Shown one piece after another: positions 8,711 to 16,681 of a stretch of DNA of 64,000 nt (position 1 is the first letter of the stretch; every line of letters starts with the position of its first letter). Position numbers and translations under genes: made by a program. Origin of the DNA: CAVONV01 sp963697355 (lineage in GTDB: Bacteria; Acidobacteriota; Vicinamibacteria; Marinacidobacterales; DATDRI01); the NCBI GenBank assembly GCA_963697355.1, contig CAVONV010000021.1, positions 248,001 through 312,000 of the forward strand. Reading direction: 5' to 3'. Under the pieces are notes generated by a model. It saw only the letters and a program-made list of their open reading frames with translations, had not been told where the DNA came from and made no database searches.

Positions 8711-8950
8711 CTATCCGCCGGCGCTCCTAGAGAGAAGCTCCTGTTTCGTGCCAAAGGTGCCCGCCGGTGAGTGTCGAAATCTGCCGCACCAGTCAGCCTT
8801 CTGGACGTTCGGCCATCTGGACTCCTCGCCTTCTCGTGTGGGCGGATCGTACCTGCACTCCAGTGCCAACGATGAGAAGAAATTGCAGTTGCCACACACC
8901 TTGTCGCTGGACTCGAAAACAGGCAAGGATTGTTGTTCGACTGATCTCAT
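8711..8950 (-). CDS. Small four-cysteine protein
   Basis: This 79-residue protein has the pattern CGNCNFF, then CRYDPP, then WPNVQKADWCGRF, i.e. CxxC-x(10)-C-x(20)-C. The spacing resembles a group of very small bacterial proteins with CxxC, CRxxPP and DWCGxF elements, which probably bind iron-sulfur or zinc; this is a pattern match, not a characterised family. The ATG at 8950 has GAGGG eight bases upstream. It begins 11 bases after the biotin carrier gene ends, on the same strand, so it should be the last gene of that operon. The frame runs on upstream but only through low-quality sequence overlapping the carrier gene. The 72-base gap to the convergent gene holds a weak inverted repeat. Confidence 0.65.
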   Translation of the reverse strand: MRSVEQQSLPVFESSDKVCGNCNFFSSLALECRYDPPTREGEESRWPNVQKADWCGRFRHSPAGTFGTKQELLSRSAGG

Positions 8951-8961
8951 TCTTGTATCCC

Positions 8962-9561
8962 TCAAACTGGTTGGACGACGAATAGGATCTGCTCCGCCTG
9001 GACCTCGGCGGAGTCTTCGGCACGAATCTCGACGACCTCGGCGCGATGTGGGAGATTCTCTCCGCCATAGGTGATGGCCGAGAAGCATTTCATGACTTCC
9101 ACCATGGCTAGAGTGTTGCCTTGTTCGACGACCTGTCCGCACTCCACGTAAGCTGGGGCGTCGGGGCGGGGTCGGCGATAAAACATGCCGTGAGTTGGTG
9201 AGGTCACGGCAAAGCTTCCTTCGGGTAGATCATCTGCTGCTGAATGTGCGGTGCTTTCGGCCGCCGCTTCAGCCACCGAGGCATCCACCGGCGCCAAGAC
9301 TAGAAGGACGTGGCCGTAGTCTACCGGATCCCGGCGGTTGTGTAACATCAGTTTGCTGACGCGGCCAGAGACTTCTTTAGGGAGCACTAGTTCAGTGGTG
9401 CGACCAAGTGCAGTGATTCGACCCACACGGCTTCTGGAAACGAGAACCTCCCCGACTCTTGGCACACCCGCGAACATTCCGACGGCCGGGCTTCGTAGGA
9501 GGAGTTTGCCGGAGCGGCTGTGTTCTTCGACGAGAACGTCAACTTGATGATCTCGGCTCAC
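8962..9561 (-). CDS. Biotin carboxyl carrier protein with two biotinyl/lipoyl-like domains
   Basis: The protein has 199 residues. The C-terminal half (about 117-198) is a biotinyl domain with the attachment motif VEVMKCF; Lys 158 is the expected biotin site. The N-terminal half (about 20-90, SPAVGMFAGVPRVGEVLV to DYGHVLLVLAPVD) looks like a second copy of the same fold without an MK motif, so it probably carries no biotin. An Ala/Ser/Glu-rich linker joins them. The gene overlaps the end of the carboxyltransferase gene by four bases. It is the mobile carrier between the biotin carboxylase and carboxyltransferase encoded just upstream. Confidence 0.88.
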   Translation of the reverse strand: MSRDHQVDVLVEEHSRSGKLLLRSPAVGMFAGVPRVGEVLVSRSRVGRITALGRTTELVLPKEVSGRVSKLMLHNRRDPVDYGHVLLVLAPVDASVAEAAAESTAHSAADDLPEGSFAVTSPTHGMFYRRPRPDAPAYVECGQVVEQGNTLAMVEVMKCFSAITYGGENLPHRAEVVEIRAEDSAEVQAEQILFVVQPV

Positions 9562-11291
9562 CGATCCTCCTCTCCCAAGATCGCGATGTCGTGAAGAGAC
9601 CAGATCCGCGAGTTTTTTACGCGACGATAGCCATATCCTTGGTAGGCGGCTTCAAGAAAAACCTCTAAGTAAGGGCGAATTTCATCGAATCGGATCACTT
9701 CGTCCGTATCCATTTGGCTGGCGGCCTTGATGGGGTCCATATCCGCAGTGATACGGGCTTCTACCCCTTCCATTCCTTGGTGAACCTTTTCCCTCTCTTC
9801 TTCCGTCTCGGCAACGATCTCGAAGTTGTCATCGAGTTTGGTGTTGAAGGCGCCGATAGCGAGTGTGCGCCCCTCCATGACCGCTAACCGGGAGATGGTC
9901 GTTGCGAGCTGGGCTACGGGGTCGTAAGGCATTCCCGCCATGGCGTAATAGCCGGCACCAGAGGCCTTTCGAAGGAGAACCGTGAACATGGGGACGGTAT
10001 TCGTGGAGTTGGTATAGATGAGGCTCGAGCCGTAACCGAGTAGGCCGTGTTTTTCCGCTTCCAGTCCGATATCGAACCCCGATATGTCGTGGAGCCACAC
10101 AATGGGGATCCCGTCGTCGTTGCAGCAGCGGCTGAACTGACTGATTTTGGCAATGCCTTCGCGATAGAGAAGTCCCCCGGGGCGTTTTTCCCCGTGGAGC
10201 ACGGGGTGAGCTGTGAGCTCCGGATTGTTGGCGATGATGCCGGCCCAGAGCCCTCCAACCCTTCCTACGCCGCAAATCATCTCGAGACCCACACCTGGTG
10301 TCACCTCACGGAAGAGACCGTCGTCCACGAGGCGGGCGATCACCTGATACATGTCATAGGTCTGCCGGTAGTCCATCGGAAGGAGACTTTTTATCTCCGT
10401 TGCGGGAAAGCGGGGTAGAGCGGGCTCCACACTCCGTCGATAGTAAGTGGCTGCACTCGTGGGCAAACTCTCGACTTCTTTGCGGATCTTCATCAAGCAG
10501 GTTTCGTCATCGGGAACTCGAAAATCTGCACAGTTCGATAGGTGAACGTGGATATCGGGGCCACCGATATCGAGACTGGTTATCTTCTGACTCCTTCCCC
10601 CTTTCACCAATGCTGCTCCCGCAATCACCATGTAGGCTTGCTCGGTCATGTACACCACGTCAGAGATGATGGGCATATAGCCGCCACCGGCAATGCAGTC
10701 GCCGAAGACACCGGCGATTTGTGGCGTACCGGAAGCGGAAAGCCGGCTGTTCATTTTGAAGATGGCTCCCGCGCCGGTCTTTCCTGGAAAGGTATGTCCC
10801 TGTTCGGGAAGATAGAGGCCCGAGCAATCGATCAAATATATGACGGGGATTCGAAGCCTGAGAGCCATCTCCTGGGCGCGTTCGATTTTCTCGGGCGTCT
10901 TCGGCCACCACGAGCCCGATGCGACCGTGTTGTCGTTGGCGATGACCATCGTCAAGCGTCGGTGAACCCGAACGAGTGCCGTGACGACGCCAGCACCAGG
11001 TGAAGTTCGTCGGTCCGGACCAAAGGTAACACCGTAGTTGACTAAAGTGCCCACGGGAAAGACCTCGGTGTCGCTATCCTTGAGTTTGTCGATTCTCTCC
11101 CAGGTCGTGAGTTTTCCCTTTTCGTGGACACGATCGATGTACTTCTGTCCCCACCCGGCACGAACCTCTGTGCGTTTTTGCTCGAGCGCGGCTTCCAGAG
11201 CCGCCAAATGTTCGGCGTTTCTCTTCGCCTCACCTTGGTCGAGAGCTTTCTCGAGAGGCTCACCCAAAGAGTGGAGGATGACCTTAGCCAT
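9558..11291 (-). CDS. Acyl-CoA carboxylase carboxyltransferase subunit, GcdA-like
   Basis: The protein has 577 residues with two crotonase-like carboxyltransferase halves. Notable stretches are TMVIANDNTVASGSWWP, IPVIYLIDCSGLYLPEQ, GGGYMPIISDVVYM, then DMYQVIARLVDDGLFREV, PIVWLHDISGFDIGLEAEKH, GYGSSLIYTNSTNTVPMF and RKASGAGYYAMAG. From memory this pattern is nearer to the glutaconyl-CoA decarboxylase alpha subunit than to ordinary propionyl- or methylcrotonyl-CoA carboxylase beta chains. Since a biotin carboxylase gene ends just two bases before it starts and a carrier overlaps its end, the complex should work as an ATP-driven carboxylase. The acyl-CoA substrate is unknown; a branched enoyl-CoA would fit the opposite-strand genes. 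Confidence 0.88.
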   Translation of the reverse strand: MAKVILHSLGEPLEKALDQGEAKRNAEHLAALEAALEQKRTEVRAGWGQKYIDRVHEKGKLTTWERIDKLKDSDTEVFPVGTLVNYGVTFGPDRRTSPGAGVVTALVRVHRRLTMVIANDNTVASGSWWPKTPEKIERAQEMALRLRIPVIYLIDCSGLYLPEQGHTFPGKTGAGAIFKMNSRLSASGTPQIAGVFGDCIAGGGYMPIISDVVYMTEQAYMVIAGAALVKGGRSQKITSLDIGGPDIHVHLSNCADFRVPDDETCLMKIRKEVESLPTSAATYYRRSVEPALPRFPATEIKSLLPMDYRQTYDMYQVIARLVDDGLFREVTPGVGLEMICGVGRVGGLWAGIIANNPELTAHPVLHGEKRPGGLLYREGIAKISQFSRCCNDDGIPIVWLHDISGFDIGLEAEKHGLLGYGSSLIYTNSTNTVPMFTVLLRKASGAGYYAMAGMPYDPVAQLATTISRLAVMEGRTLAIGAFNTKLDDNFEIVAETEEEREKVHQGMEGVEARITADMDPIKAASQMDTDEVIRFDEIRPYLEVFLEAAYQGYGYRRVKNSRIWSLHDIAILGEEDR

Positions 11292-11292
11292 A

Positions 11293-12639
11293 TCAGTTCT
11301 CTTTCAAGAGCCTCTCCAGCCAAGTCGTGTCGTAACGGCCGTCTCGAAAGTCTTTCTCGGCTAGTATCCGCTGGTGAATCGGGATGGTGGTCTCGACCCC
11401 TTCGACTCGGAAGGACGAAAGAGCTTCGCTCGAGGTCTTTATGGTGTCCGTTCTATTGGGGCCTCTGACGATGAGCTTGGCGATCATGGAGTCGTAGAAC
11501 GGTGGAACCCGGTAGCCAGACTCAACGTGGGTGTCGACGCGGATGTGCTCACCATGGGGGAACTCGACGACGCGCAGTTCACCCGGGTCAGGCCTGAAGT
11601 CCTGTTTGGGATCTTCGGCGTTGATGCGAAACTCGATAGCGTGCCCTTCCATCTTGATGTCAGACTGGCGAAGCGACAACGGTTCATTGGCCGCTACCCG
11701 GATTTGTTCCTTTACAATATCGACACCGGTGATCATCTCGGTCACGGGATGCTCGACCTGAAGCCGGGTGTTCATTTCCATGAAGTAGAGGCTGCCGTCA
11801 GCATCGCGGAGAAACTCCATCGTACCTGCCGATGTGTAACCGATGGAGAGTGCAGCTTCGGCGGCCAGTTTGCCGTACTTCTTACGCTGTTTGGACCCGA
11901 TTACCGTGCTGGGCGACTCTTCGAGGAGTTTCTGATGGCGCCTTTGTACGGAACACTCACGTTCACCCAGATGGATAGCAGATCCGTAGGTATCTGCTAG
12001 GATTTGAAACTCGATGTGACGTGCGTTGACTAGGACCTTCTCGAGATAGAGACCCGCGTTTCCGAAGGCCTTCTCTGCCTCGATAGAGGCTTCCTCGAAC
12101 GCGTTTCGTAGTCCCTTCTCGTCGGAGCAGTGGCGCATCCCCTTGCCACCGCCGCCGGCGGTCGCTTTCAGGAAGACAGGATAGCCGAGTTCAGCCGCCG
12201 CGTTCAGAGCTTCCTCAACATTGGCCAACACGTCTTGGGTGCCCGGTATGGTGGGGAGGCCGGCAGCTTTCATGACACGTCTAGCCTCGGCCTTATCACC
12301 CATTCGAGCAATGGCCTGGGGCGGCGGCCCCACCCACGCGATCTGTTGTTGACGTACCCTGGTGGCGAAGAGCGCGTTTTCTGCGAGGAAACCGAACCCA
12401 GGGTGGAGTGCTTGGCAGTCGTATTGTTCCGCAGCTTGCAGGATGGCGTCCATGTTCAAGTACGAAGCTGTGGCGGGCGGTGGCCCCAGACATACCTGCC
12501 GGTCGGCAAGGCGAAGGTGTGGGGATTCGGTGTCGGCCGTGGAGTGGATGGCAACGGTTTCGATGCCTAGCTCACGACAAGCTCGAATGATCCGCGCTGC
12601 GATCTCTCCGCGATTCGCAACGAGGAGACGTCCAAACAT
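11293..12639 (-). CDS. Biotin carboxylase subunit of acyl-CoA carboxylase
   Basis: The protein has 448 residues, the usual length for a stand-alone AccC-type biotin carboxylase. Signatures are LLVANRGEIAARIIRACREL, YLNMDAILQAAEQYDCQALH, the ATP-grasp lid ATAGGGGKGMR, GERECSVQRRHQKLLEESPS, and the catalytic region YFMEMNTRLQVEHPVTEMITG, followed by FRINAEDPKQDFRPDPG. It uses ATP and bicarbonate to carboxylate the carrier's biotin. It has no fused biotinyl domain, agreeing with the separate carrier gene downstream. AAGG abuts the ATG, a poor ribosome site. It lies 52 bases after the asparaginase gene on the same strand, so it may share that promoter. Confidence 0.95.
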   Translation of the reverse strand: MFGRLLVANRGEIAARIIRACRELGIETVAIHSTADTESPHLRLADRQVCLGPPPATASYLNMDAILQAAEQYDCQALHPGFGFLAENALFATRVRQQQIAWVGPPPQAIARMGDKAEARRVMKAAGLPTIPGTQDVLANVEEALNAAAELGYPVFLKATAGGGGKGMRHCSDEKGLRNAFEEASIEAEKAFGNAGLYLEKVLVNARHIEFQILADTYGSAIHLGERECSVQRRHQKLLEESPSTVIGSKQRKKYGKLAAEAALSIGYTSAGTMEFLRDADGSLYFMEMNTRLQVEHPVTEMITGVDIVKEQIRVAANEPLSLRQSDIKMEGHAIEFRINAEDPKQDFRPDPGELRVVEFPHGEHIRVDTHVESGYRVPPFYDSMIAKLIVRGPNRTDTIKTSSEALSSFRVEGVETTIPIHQRILAEKDFRDGRYDTTWLERLLKEN

Positions 12640-12691
12640 CCTTGTCAGTCTAACCGATCCAGCGAGCGAAACGGTACCGCTTCGTCGATTG

Positions 12692-13765
12692 TCAATTGCT
12701 GCCGGCCGATGTGCCCACTATGCCAGAGAGCCGGTCGAAGTAAGACTGGATTGTTTTCAAGTCGCTTGTCTCACCTAGCGCGGTCATGAGCAAGATCCTA
12801 GCTTTGAATCCGTCGAGATCCTGACCAGAGACGACACCAAGCTGTTGTTCTGGCTCTCCCAGAACCACCCTGCCGCCTCTTGTACGCGTTGTGAAGACGA
12901 CGGTCACATCTTTCTCCCTGGCCTCCTTGATAGCCTCAGTGACTCTTGGTGGTACGTTGCCTCGGCCAAAAGTCTCGACCACGATGCCTTTGGCCTCTGC
13001 TGCGACTGCCGCACGTATCAGGTGGCCATCACTGCCGGCAACCAACGTGATCAAATCGACACGCGGCTCGACGAGCTTCGCTTCAAGGGTTAATCGACGG
13101 AGTGGTCGCCCAAAGAAGTAGATGTCTCCTTCGTCTATCATGCCGATCGGCCCCGCCCACGGTGACCGAAACGCGTTCAAAGCGATGGAGTGCGTCTTTC
13201 GTACTTCACGAGCCGCGTGTATCTCGTCGTTGAGTGTGACGAGAACTCCCATGTTGCGGCTGAAAGCCGATGCGGCGAGTCGGATCGCGTTCAGCAGGTT
13301 CCGAGGTCCGTCAGAGGCCTTCATTCGTGGTGGACGTTGGGCCGCGGCAAAGACAACGGGTCGTTCGGATGAGAGGAGTAGATCGAGAAAAAAAGCCGTT
13401 TCCTCCAAAGAATCCGTCCCGTGAGTAATGACGATCCCTGCAAGGTTTGGTTCTTGCTCGAAAAGGGAATTGACGCGCTGCGCCAGCCGGAACTGGAGAT
13501 CTGGAGTCATTCGAGAACTACCTATGTTGGAAAAGTCTTCCACGGTGAGTGTTGCGACTTGGGCGAGCTCGGGGATGAGGCGGAGGAGATCGTCACCCTG
13601 CAGTGGCCCAGTGGTCCCTCCTGCAATGGTGCCCCCTGTCGCAAGCAGGTGAACCCTGGGAGGCTCCGTCATTTGAGAGTGTACGCGCGTACCAGCCAAA
13701 ACCAACAATGGGACGGCAAGCACCACCGAGATGAAGTAGCTTCGTCTGAGATTCCAGCGCCACAT
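12692..13765 (-). CDS. Exported type II L-asparaginase-like protein
   Basis: The protein has 357 residues. An N-terminal export signal (MWRWNLRRSYFISVVLAVPL and onward to VHSQ) is followed by both asparaginase signatures: LLATGGTIAGG, with the nucleophilic Thr, and VITHGTDSLEETAFFLDLLL, with the Thr-Asp pair. Later elements include QRPPRMKASDGPRNLLNAI and VVETFGRGNVPP. It should hydrolyse asparagine (and perhaps glutamine) in the periplasm. The ATG at 13765 is chosen because GGGAGG lies seven bases upstream and the signal peptide starts there; the frame continues upstream to 13837 without support. Confidence 0.93.
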   Translation of the reverse strand: MWRWNLRRSYFISVVLAVPLLVLAGTRVHSQMTEPPRVHLLATGGTIAGGTTGPLQGDDLLRLIPELAQVATLTVEDFSNIGSSRMTPDLQFRLAQRVNSLFEQEPNLAGIVITHGTDSLEETAFFLDLLLSSERPVVFAAAQRPPRMKASDGPRNLLNAIRLAASAFSRNMGVLVTLNDEIHAAREVRKTHSIALNAFRSPWAGPIGMIDEGDIYFFGRPLRRLTLEAKLVEPRVDLITLVAGSDGHLIRAAVAAEAKGIVVETFGRGNVPPRVTEAIKEAREKDVTVVFTTRTRGGRVVLGEPEQQLGVVSGQDLDGFKARILLMTALGETSDLKTIQSYFDRLSGIVGTSAGSN

Positions 13766-13797
13766 TCGAAGGACCTCCCTTTGAGTACCTGTTCCGG

Positions 13798-13861
13798 TTG
13801 ACGTTGTCAAACTATCGCTGAGCGTGTTTCCTGTCAAATGAACTTTGTCAAGCTGTTGACA
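13798..13861. repeat. cluster of TTGAC/GTCAA palindromes upstream of asparaginase
   Basis: The gap 13766-14114 holds TTGACGTTGTCAA (13798-13810), a second inverted repeat TGTCAA-GCTG-TTGACA (13846-13861), and one more TGTCAA (13832-13837). CGTTGTCAA occurs in both orientations at the outer ends. Such spacing is typical of a dimeric repressor operator, but no regulator gene is adjacent. Nothing else recognisable lies in this 349-base gap. Confidence 0.4.
13809..13837 (-). promoter_or_regulatory. candidate promoter for the asparaginase gene
   Basis: On the minus strand a perfect TTGACA (13837-13832) is separated by 17 bases from TAGTTT (13814-13809). This predicts a start near 13802 and a leader of about 37 bases. 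The -10 element matches the consensus in only three of six positions, so this is tentative. Confidence 0.35.
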
Positions 13862-14114
13862 ACGATAGCCTTATGGGCCCATCAGATATGTCTGCTAAGT
13901 GGGAAAACCCCAACGATACGGATCACAGATTTTAGAAACGTTATGAACCAAAATCATAGTATCCGCCACGTAACCTGAATGTTCGCACGCTGAGGTCGAG
14001 GCCGCTTGTCTCTGTCGCGGTTGGCTTGTCGCCCATGGGTCGTCCTTGCCCGCGGGTGTTACGGTCCTCACCTCCGTTCCATTGCCGGATGGGATGCGGA
14101 CCGATGGATGGAAA

Positions 14115-14720
14115 ATGAAAACCGTACTTGATCTCATCGGAGAGTTCGCCATCTTGAACGATGCCAAGGTCCGTCACGGGGGGACGCTTCCTCCCGAGCC
14201 GGAACATCGTTGGGAAGAGCTCAAATCGTTCTACGACCTGCTGATGGCGCAAAACGGGCTCTCAAAGAGACCTGTAACGGGACACTTATCCACTGCCAAT
14301 ATTCAGAAAAACGTCACTTCGAGACAACGGCTTAGAGTCCCCGCGGAGTTCGATATGATCTTGCGCGTTAGTGGAGTCTACCAGGCCGTGAGAGTGATGA
14401 ATGTGAGTCGATCCGGTGTTTTCTTGGCTTCCGACACGCTGTATCCGACCGGAACACGGATGACTTTGTTCATCGCGAGTGCCGATCGTGGAGGGGAAAG
14501 AACGTTTCAGACCGAAGGGGAAGTCGTTTGGACCAGCGAATCTGGGATTGCCGGCTCCGAGCTCCCCCGGGGTATGGGAGTGCGCTTTGTAGGGGACCAG
14601 CACGAGGTTCGGAAGCGGCTCGACGCCTTCGTCCTCGAGACCTTGGAAATGCGTTTGTCGGGTGTCGATGCCAATTCGCTGACTCTCGATTTCATTGATC
14701 GCGAAGAACTCGATCTCTAG
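14115..14720 (+). CDS. PilZ domain protein
   Basis: The protein has about 201 residues with a C-terminal PilZ domain. The c-di-GMP motifs are present: RQRLR (about 70-74) and NVSRSG (about 96-101), followed by the beta-barrel strands TEGEVVWTSES and PRGMGVRFVG. The N-terminal 65 residues (LPPEPEHRWEELKSFYDLLM) form a short helical region of unknown role. It probably binds cyclic di-GMP and alters a motility or envelope partner not encoded nearby. The start is uncertain: ATG codons lie at 14094 and 14115 and the frame is open to 14046; none has a strong ribosome site. Confidence 0.8.
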   Translation: MKTVLDLIGEFAILNDAKVRHGGTLPPEPEHRWEELKSFYDLLMAQNGLSKRPVTGHLSTANIQKNVTSRQRLRVPAEFDMILRVSGVYQAVRVMNVSRSGVFLASDTLYPTGTRMTLFIASADRGGERTFQTEGEVVWTSESGIAGSELPRGMGVRFVGDQHEVRKRLDAFVLETLEMRLSGVDANSLTLDFIDREELDL

Positions 14721-14796
14721 TGGCTCGGTGCCACAAGACTTCGAGAGTACCTCGTCAGAGAACTCAAGAACCCAAGCACTCGAGTAGATCGGTCGA

Positions 14797-16623
14797 TTAG
14801 AGGGCCGGGTAGGGGTTGGGCTCGATGTGGATGAAGGCTCCTAGGTAACGGGGGTCTTTTTCGCCTCGTCGTTGGAGCATGGGAATCTCACCGCGCTCGG
14901 GTGCGACCGTTACCAGGTAGCAGTAGCTCCTAGCCCCGAAATTTTCGTAGGGGAAAGCCCGTCCGGCGTCAAGCTCGAGGATCTTTTTTTCGCCCGGCTT
15001 GTAGTCCTCTGTCCGACATTCTCCCGGTACACAGACGGTGATTCGGTTCGGGATGCTCACGTTTTGCACTCGCACGGTGAGCTTTACCACCGGAATACGG
15101 GTGCGAGCGACCATCTCGAGCTCGGTTCCGCCTTTGACCCAAAATCCAACGCCTCGATACCGCTCCTTTCCCCAAGTGTTGTTGTCGAGAAAGTAGCCCA
15201 AGTATCCGTCTTCAAACCTCTGTCGGAACTTTTTCGGATCGTTGTTCGTGGGTAGATCGTTGATGAGTGATAACTCGACCGGAAGCCTCTTGTAAAAGCC
15301 GCTGGTGGCATGTTCTCCAGGCCGCCGCCCGGCCTGGAAGGGATTGATCAAGATCGTCGTCATGAAGATCCCGGCCATGGCCCAAGATGTGCCCATGACG
15401 ATAATCGGTCGCGCAATGAAAGGAGTGAGGAAGAAGTAGAGGGGGAGAATGTTCAAGAAATAGCGGTTGCCGAGAGTGCCTCCTCCACCGAAATAATTGA
15501 CAGGCATCCACACGATCAACAGTAGACACTCGAATGTCGCAACGCCGAGCAGGAGCCATTGCCAATGTTGTTTCGGTGAAAAAAGAAACAATGCTAGTGA
15601 GACGATGATGGGAAAAGAATAGATAGCGATACCGGAGAATCGTCCGATGTGGAAAAAGTACAGATCATGCAGGATGATATCCCATGGCTGCTGGGTGTAG
15701 ATCTCAGAGGTCACCTTGCCGATACCTGTGTTGTGGAAGGTCAAATCAGGGGTTTGAAAGGGGTACTTTCCGAGAAACGTTTTTCGCTCTCCTCCTTGGT
15801 AGTTCATCTCGCCGGTTGCGAATAGGTGGGCCACGAACAAACCAACCAGAACCACGCCGAACACGGCGCCGGTGCCGAAGGCGCGTTTCCACTTTCCTCG
15901 CATCAACAAGAGGAGCAACATCGGGATGATCAGGAACACGTTTGAGGGCTTGGAGTAGGAGACGGCTCCCCAAATCGCTGCAGCAATGACATCGGAGGCG
16001 CCGCCTCGGAGGAACCAGGGAGGAGTCTCCGTCCTTTCCTTGTACAGCCAAAAAAACGCTCCCAAGAAGACCATTCCGAGATTGAATAGCTCCGGTGTCA
16101 TCCACACGAAATATGCAGGGACCACGGTGGCAAAGAAGAAGGTCAGCGTGTAAGCGAGGGATACGCCTGCCGTATTGTTGGTGGCCAAAAAGAAATACCC
16201 ACAAATGAGGATGGACAAAAAGACGAGACTGTGGAGCATGAGCAGTCCGTTTGTGCCAAATAGACGGACCCAAGGTGCGGCCGCGAGGGAATACAGAGCG
16301 GCTTTGGCGTAGTAGATTTCCTCCGTGAGCTCCCCTTGGTTGCTGAGAAAGGGAAATCGAGTGGTTAATCTCAAATCGAGCTGGCGACCACGTTTGAGGA
16401 AAATACCGGAGGGCCCACCGGGAAACTCACGCGATACCCGCTCGAGATCATGCCGCGTGTAGAGAAGATCTCCGTCGAGTGCCAGACTATGTGCCATGGT
16501 GTAGTAAGTCGCTTCATCACTCCACATCACGCGAGCCATGCGCGGGTAGTCCACTGCCAATGAAAACGCCAACAGGACCAGGCCGACGGCACAGAGGACT
16601 AGGAGTGCGTGGCGATGTGACAT
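14797..16623 (-). CDS. Multi-pass GT-C-like membrane glycosyltransferase
   Basis: The 608-residue protein has about ten to twelve hydrophobic helices between residues 8 and 430 and a soluble C-terminal part of about 170 residues. An acidic motif (WSDEATYYTMA, about residue 34) after the first helix resembles the catalytic Asp-Glu of GT39/PMT-type GT-C enzymes, which use polyprenyl-phosphate sugars. No donor or acceptor can be read from the sequence. A run of four glycines (NYFGGGGTLGNRY) sits in a late loop. It converges on the PilZ gene and stands alone on its strand. An O-antigen- or arabinan-type role is possible. Confidence 0.72.
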   Translation of the reverse strand: MSHRHALLVLCAVGLVLLAFSLAVDYPRMARVMWSDEATYYTMAHSLALDGDLLYTRHDLERVSREFPGGPSGIFLKRGRQLDLRLTTRFPFLSNQGELTEEIYYAKAALYSLAAAPWVRLFGTNGLLMLHSLVFLSILICGYFFLATNNTAGVSLAYTLTFFFATVVPAYFVWMTPELFNLGMVFLGAFFWLYKERTETPPWFLRGGASDVIAAAIWGAVSYSKPSNVFLIIPMLLLLLMRGKWKRAFGTGAVFGVVLVGLFVAHLFATGEMNYQGGERKTFLGKYPFQTPDLTFHNTGIGKVTSEIYTQQPWDIILHDLYFFHIGRFSGIAIYSFPIIVSLALFLFSPKQHWQWLLLGVATFECLLLIVWMPVNYFGGGGTLGNRYFLNILPLYFFLTPFIARPIIVMGTSWAMAGIFMTTILINPFQAGRRPGEHATSGFYKRLPVELSLINDLPTNNDPKKFRQRFEDGYLGYFLDNNTWGKERYRGVGFWVKGGTELEMVARTRIPVVKLTVRVQNVSIPNRITVCVPGECRTEDYKPGEKKILELDAGRAFPYENFGARSYCYLVTVAPERGEIPMLQRRGEKDPRYLGAFIHIEPNPYPAL

Positions 16624-16681
16624 ACCGGTATGATCTCATGCGGCTCTAGTCGAGCCCTCGAGGGTGTTTCTAGCATGGCCA

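Noticed and set aside
8505..9074. 189-codon plus-strand frame spanning the end of the LecA-like gene and the biotin carrier
   Set aside because: It crosses two convergent real genes and its sequence has no protein-like pattern.
16481..16495. GTGCCAGACTATGTG as another repeat copy
   Set aside because: Only the first half fits the consensus, and it encodes conserved residues of a membrane protein.
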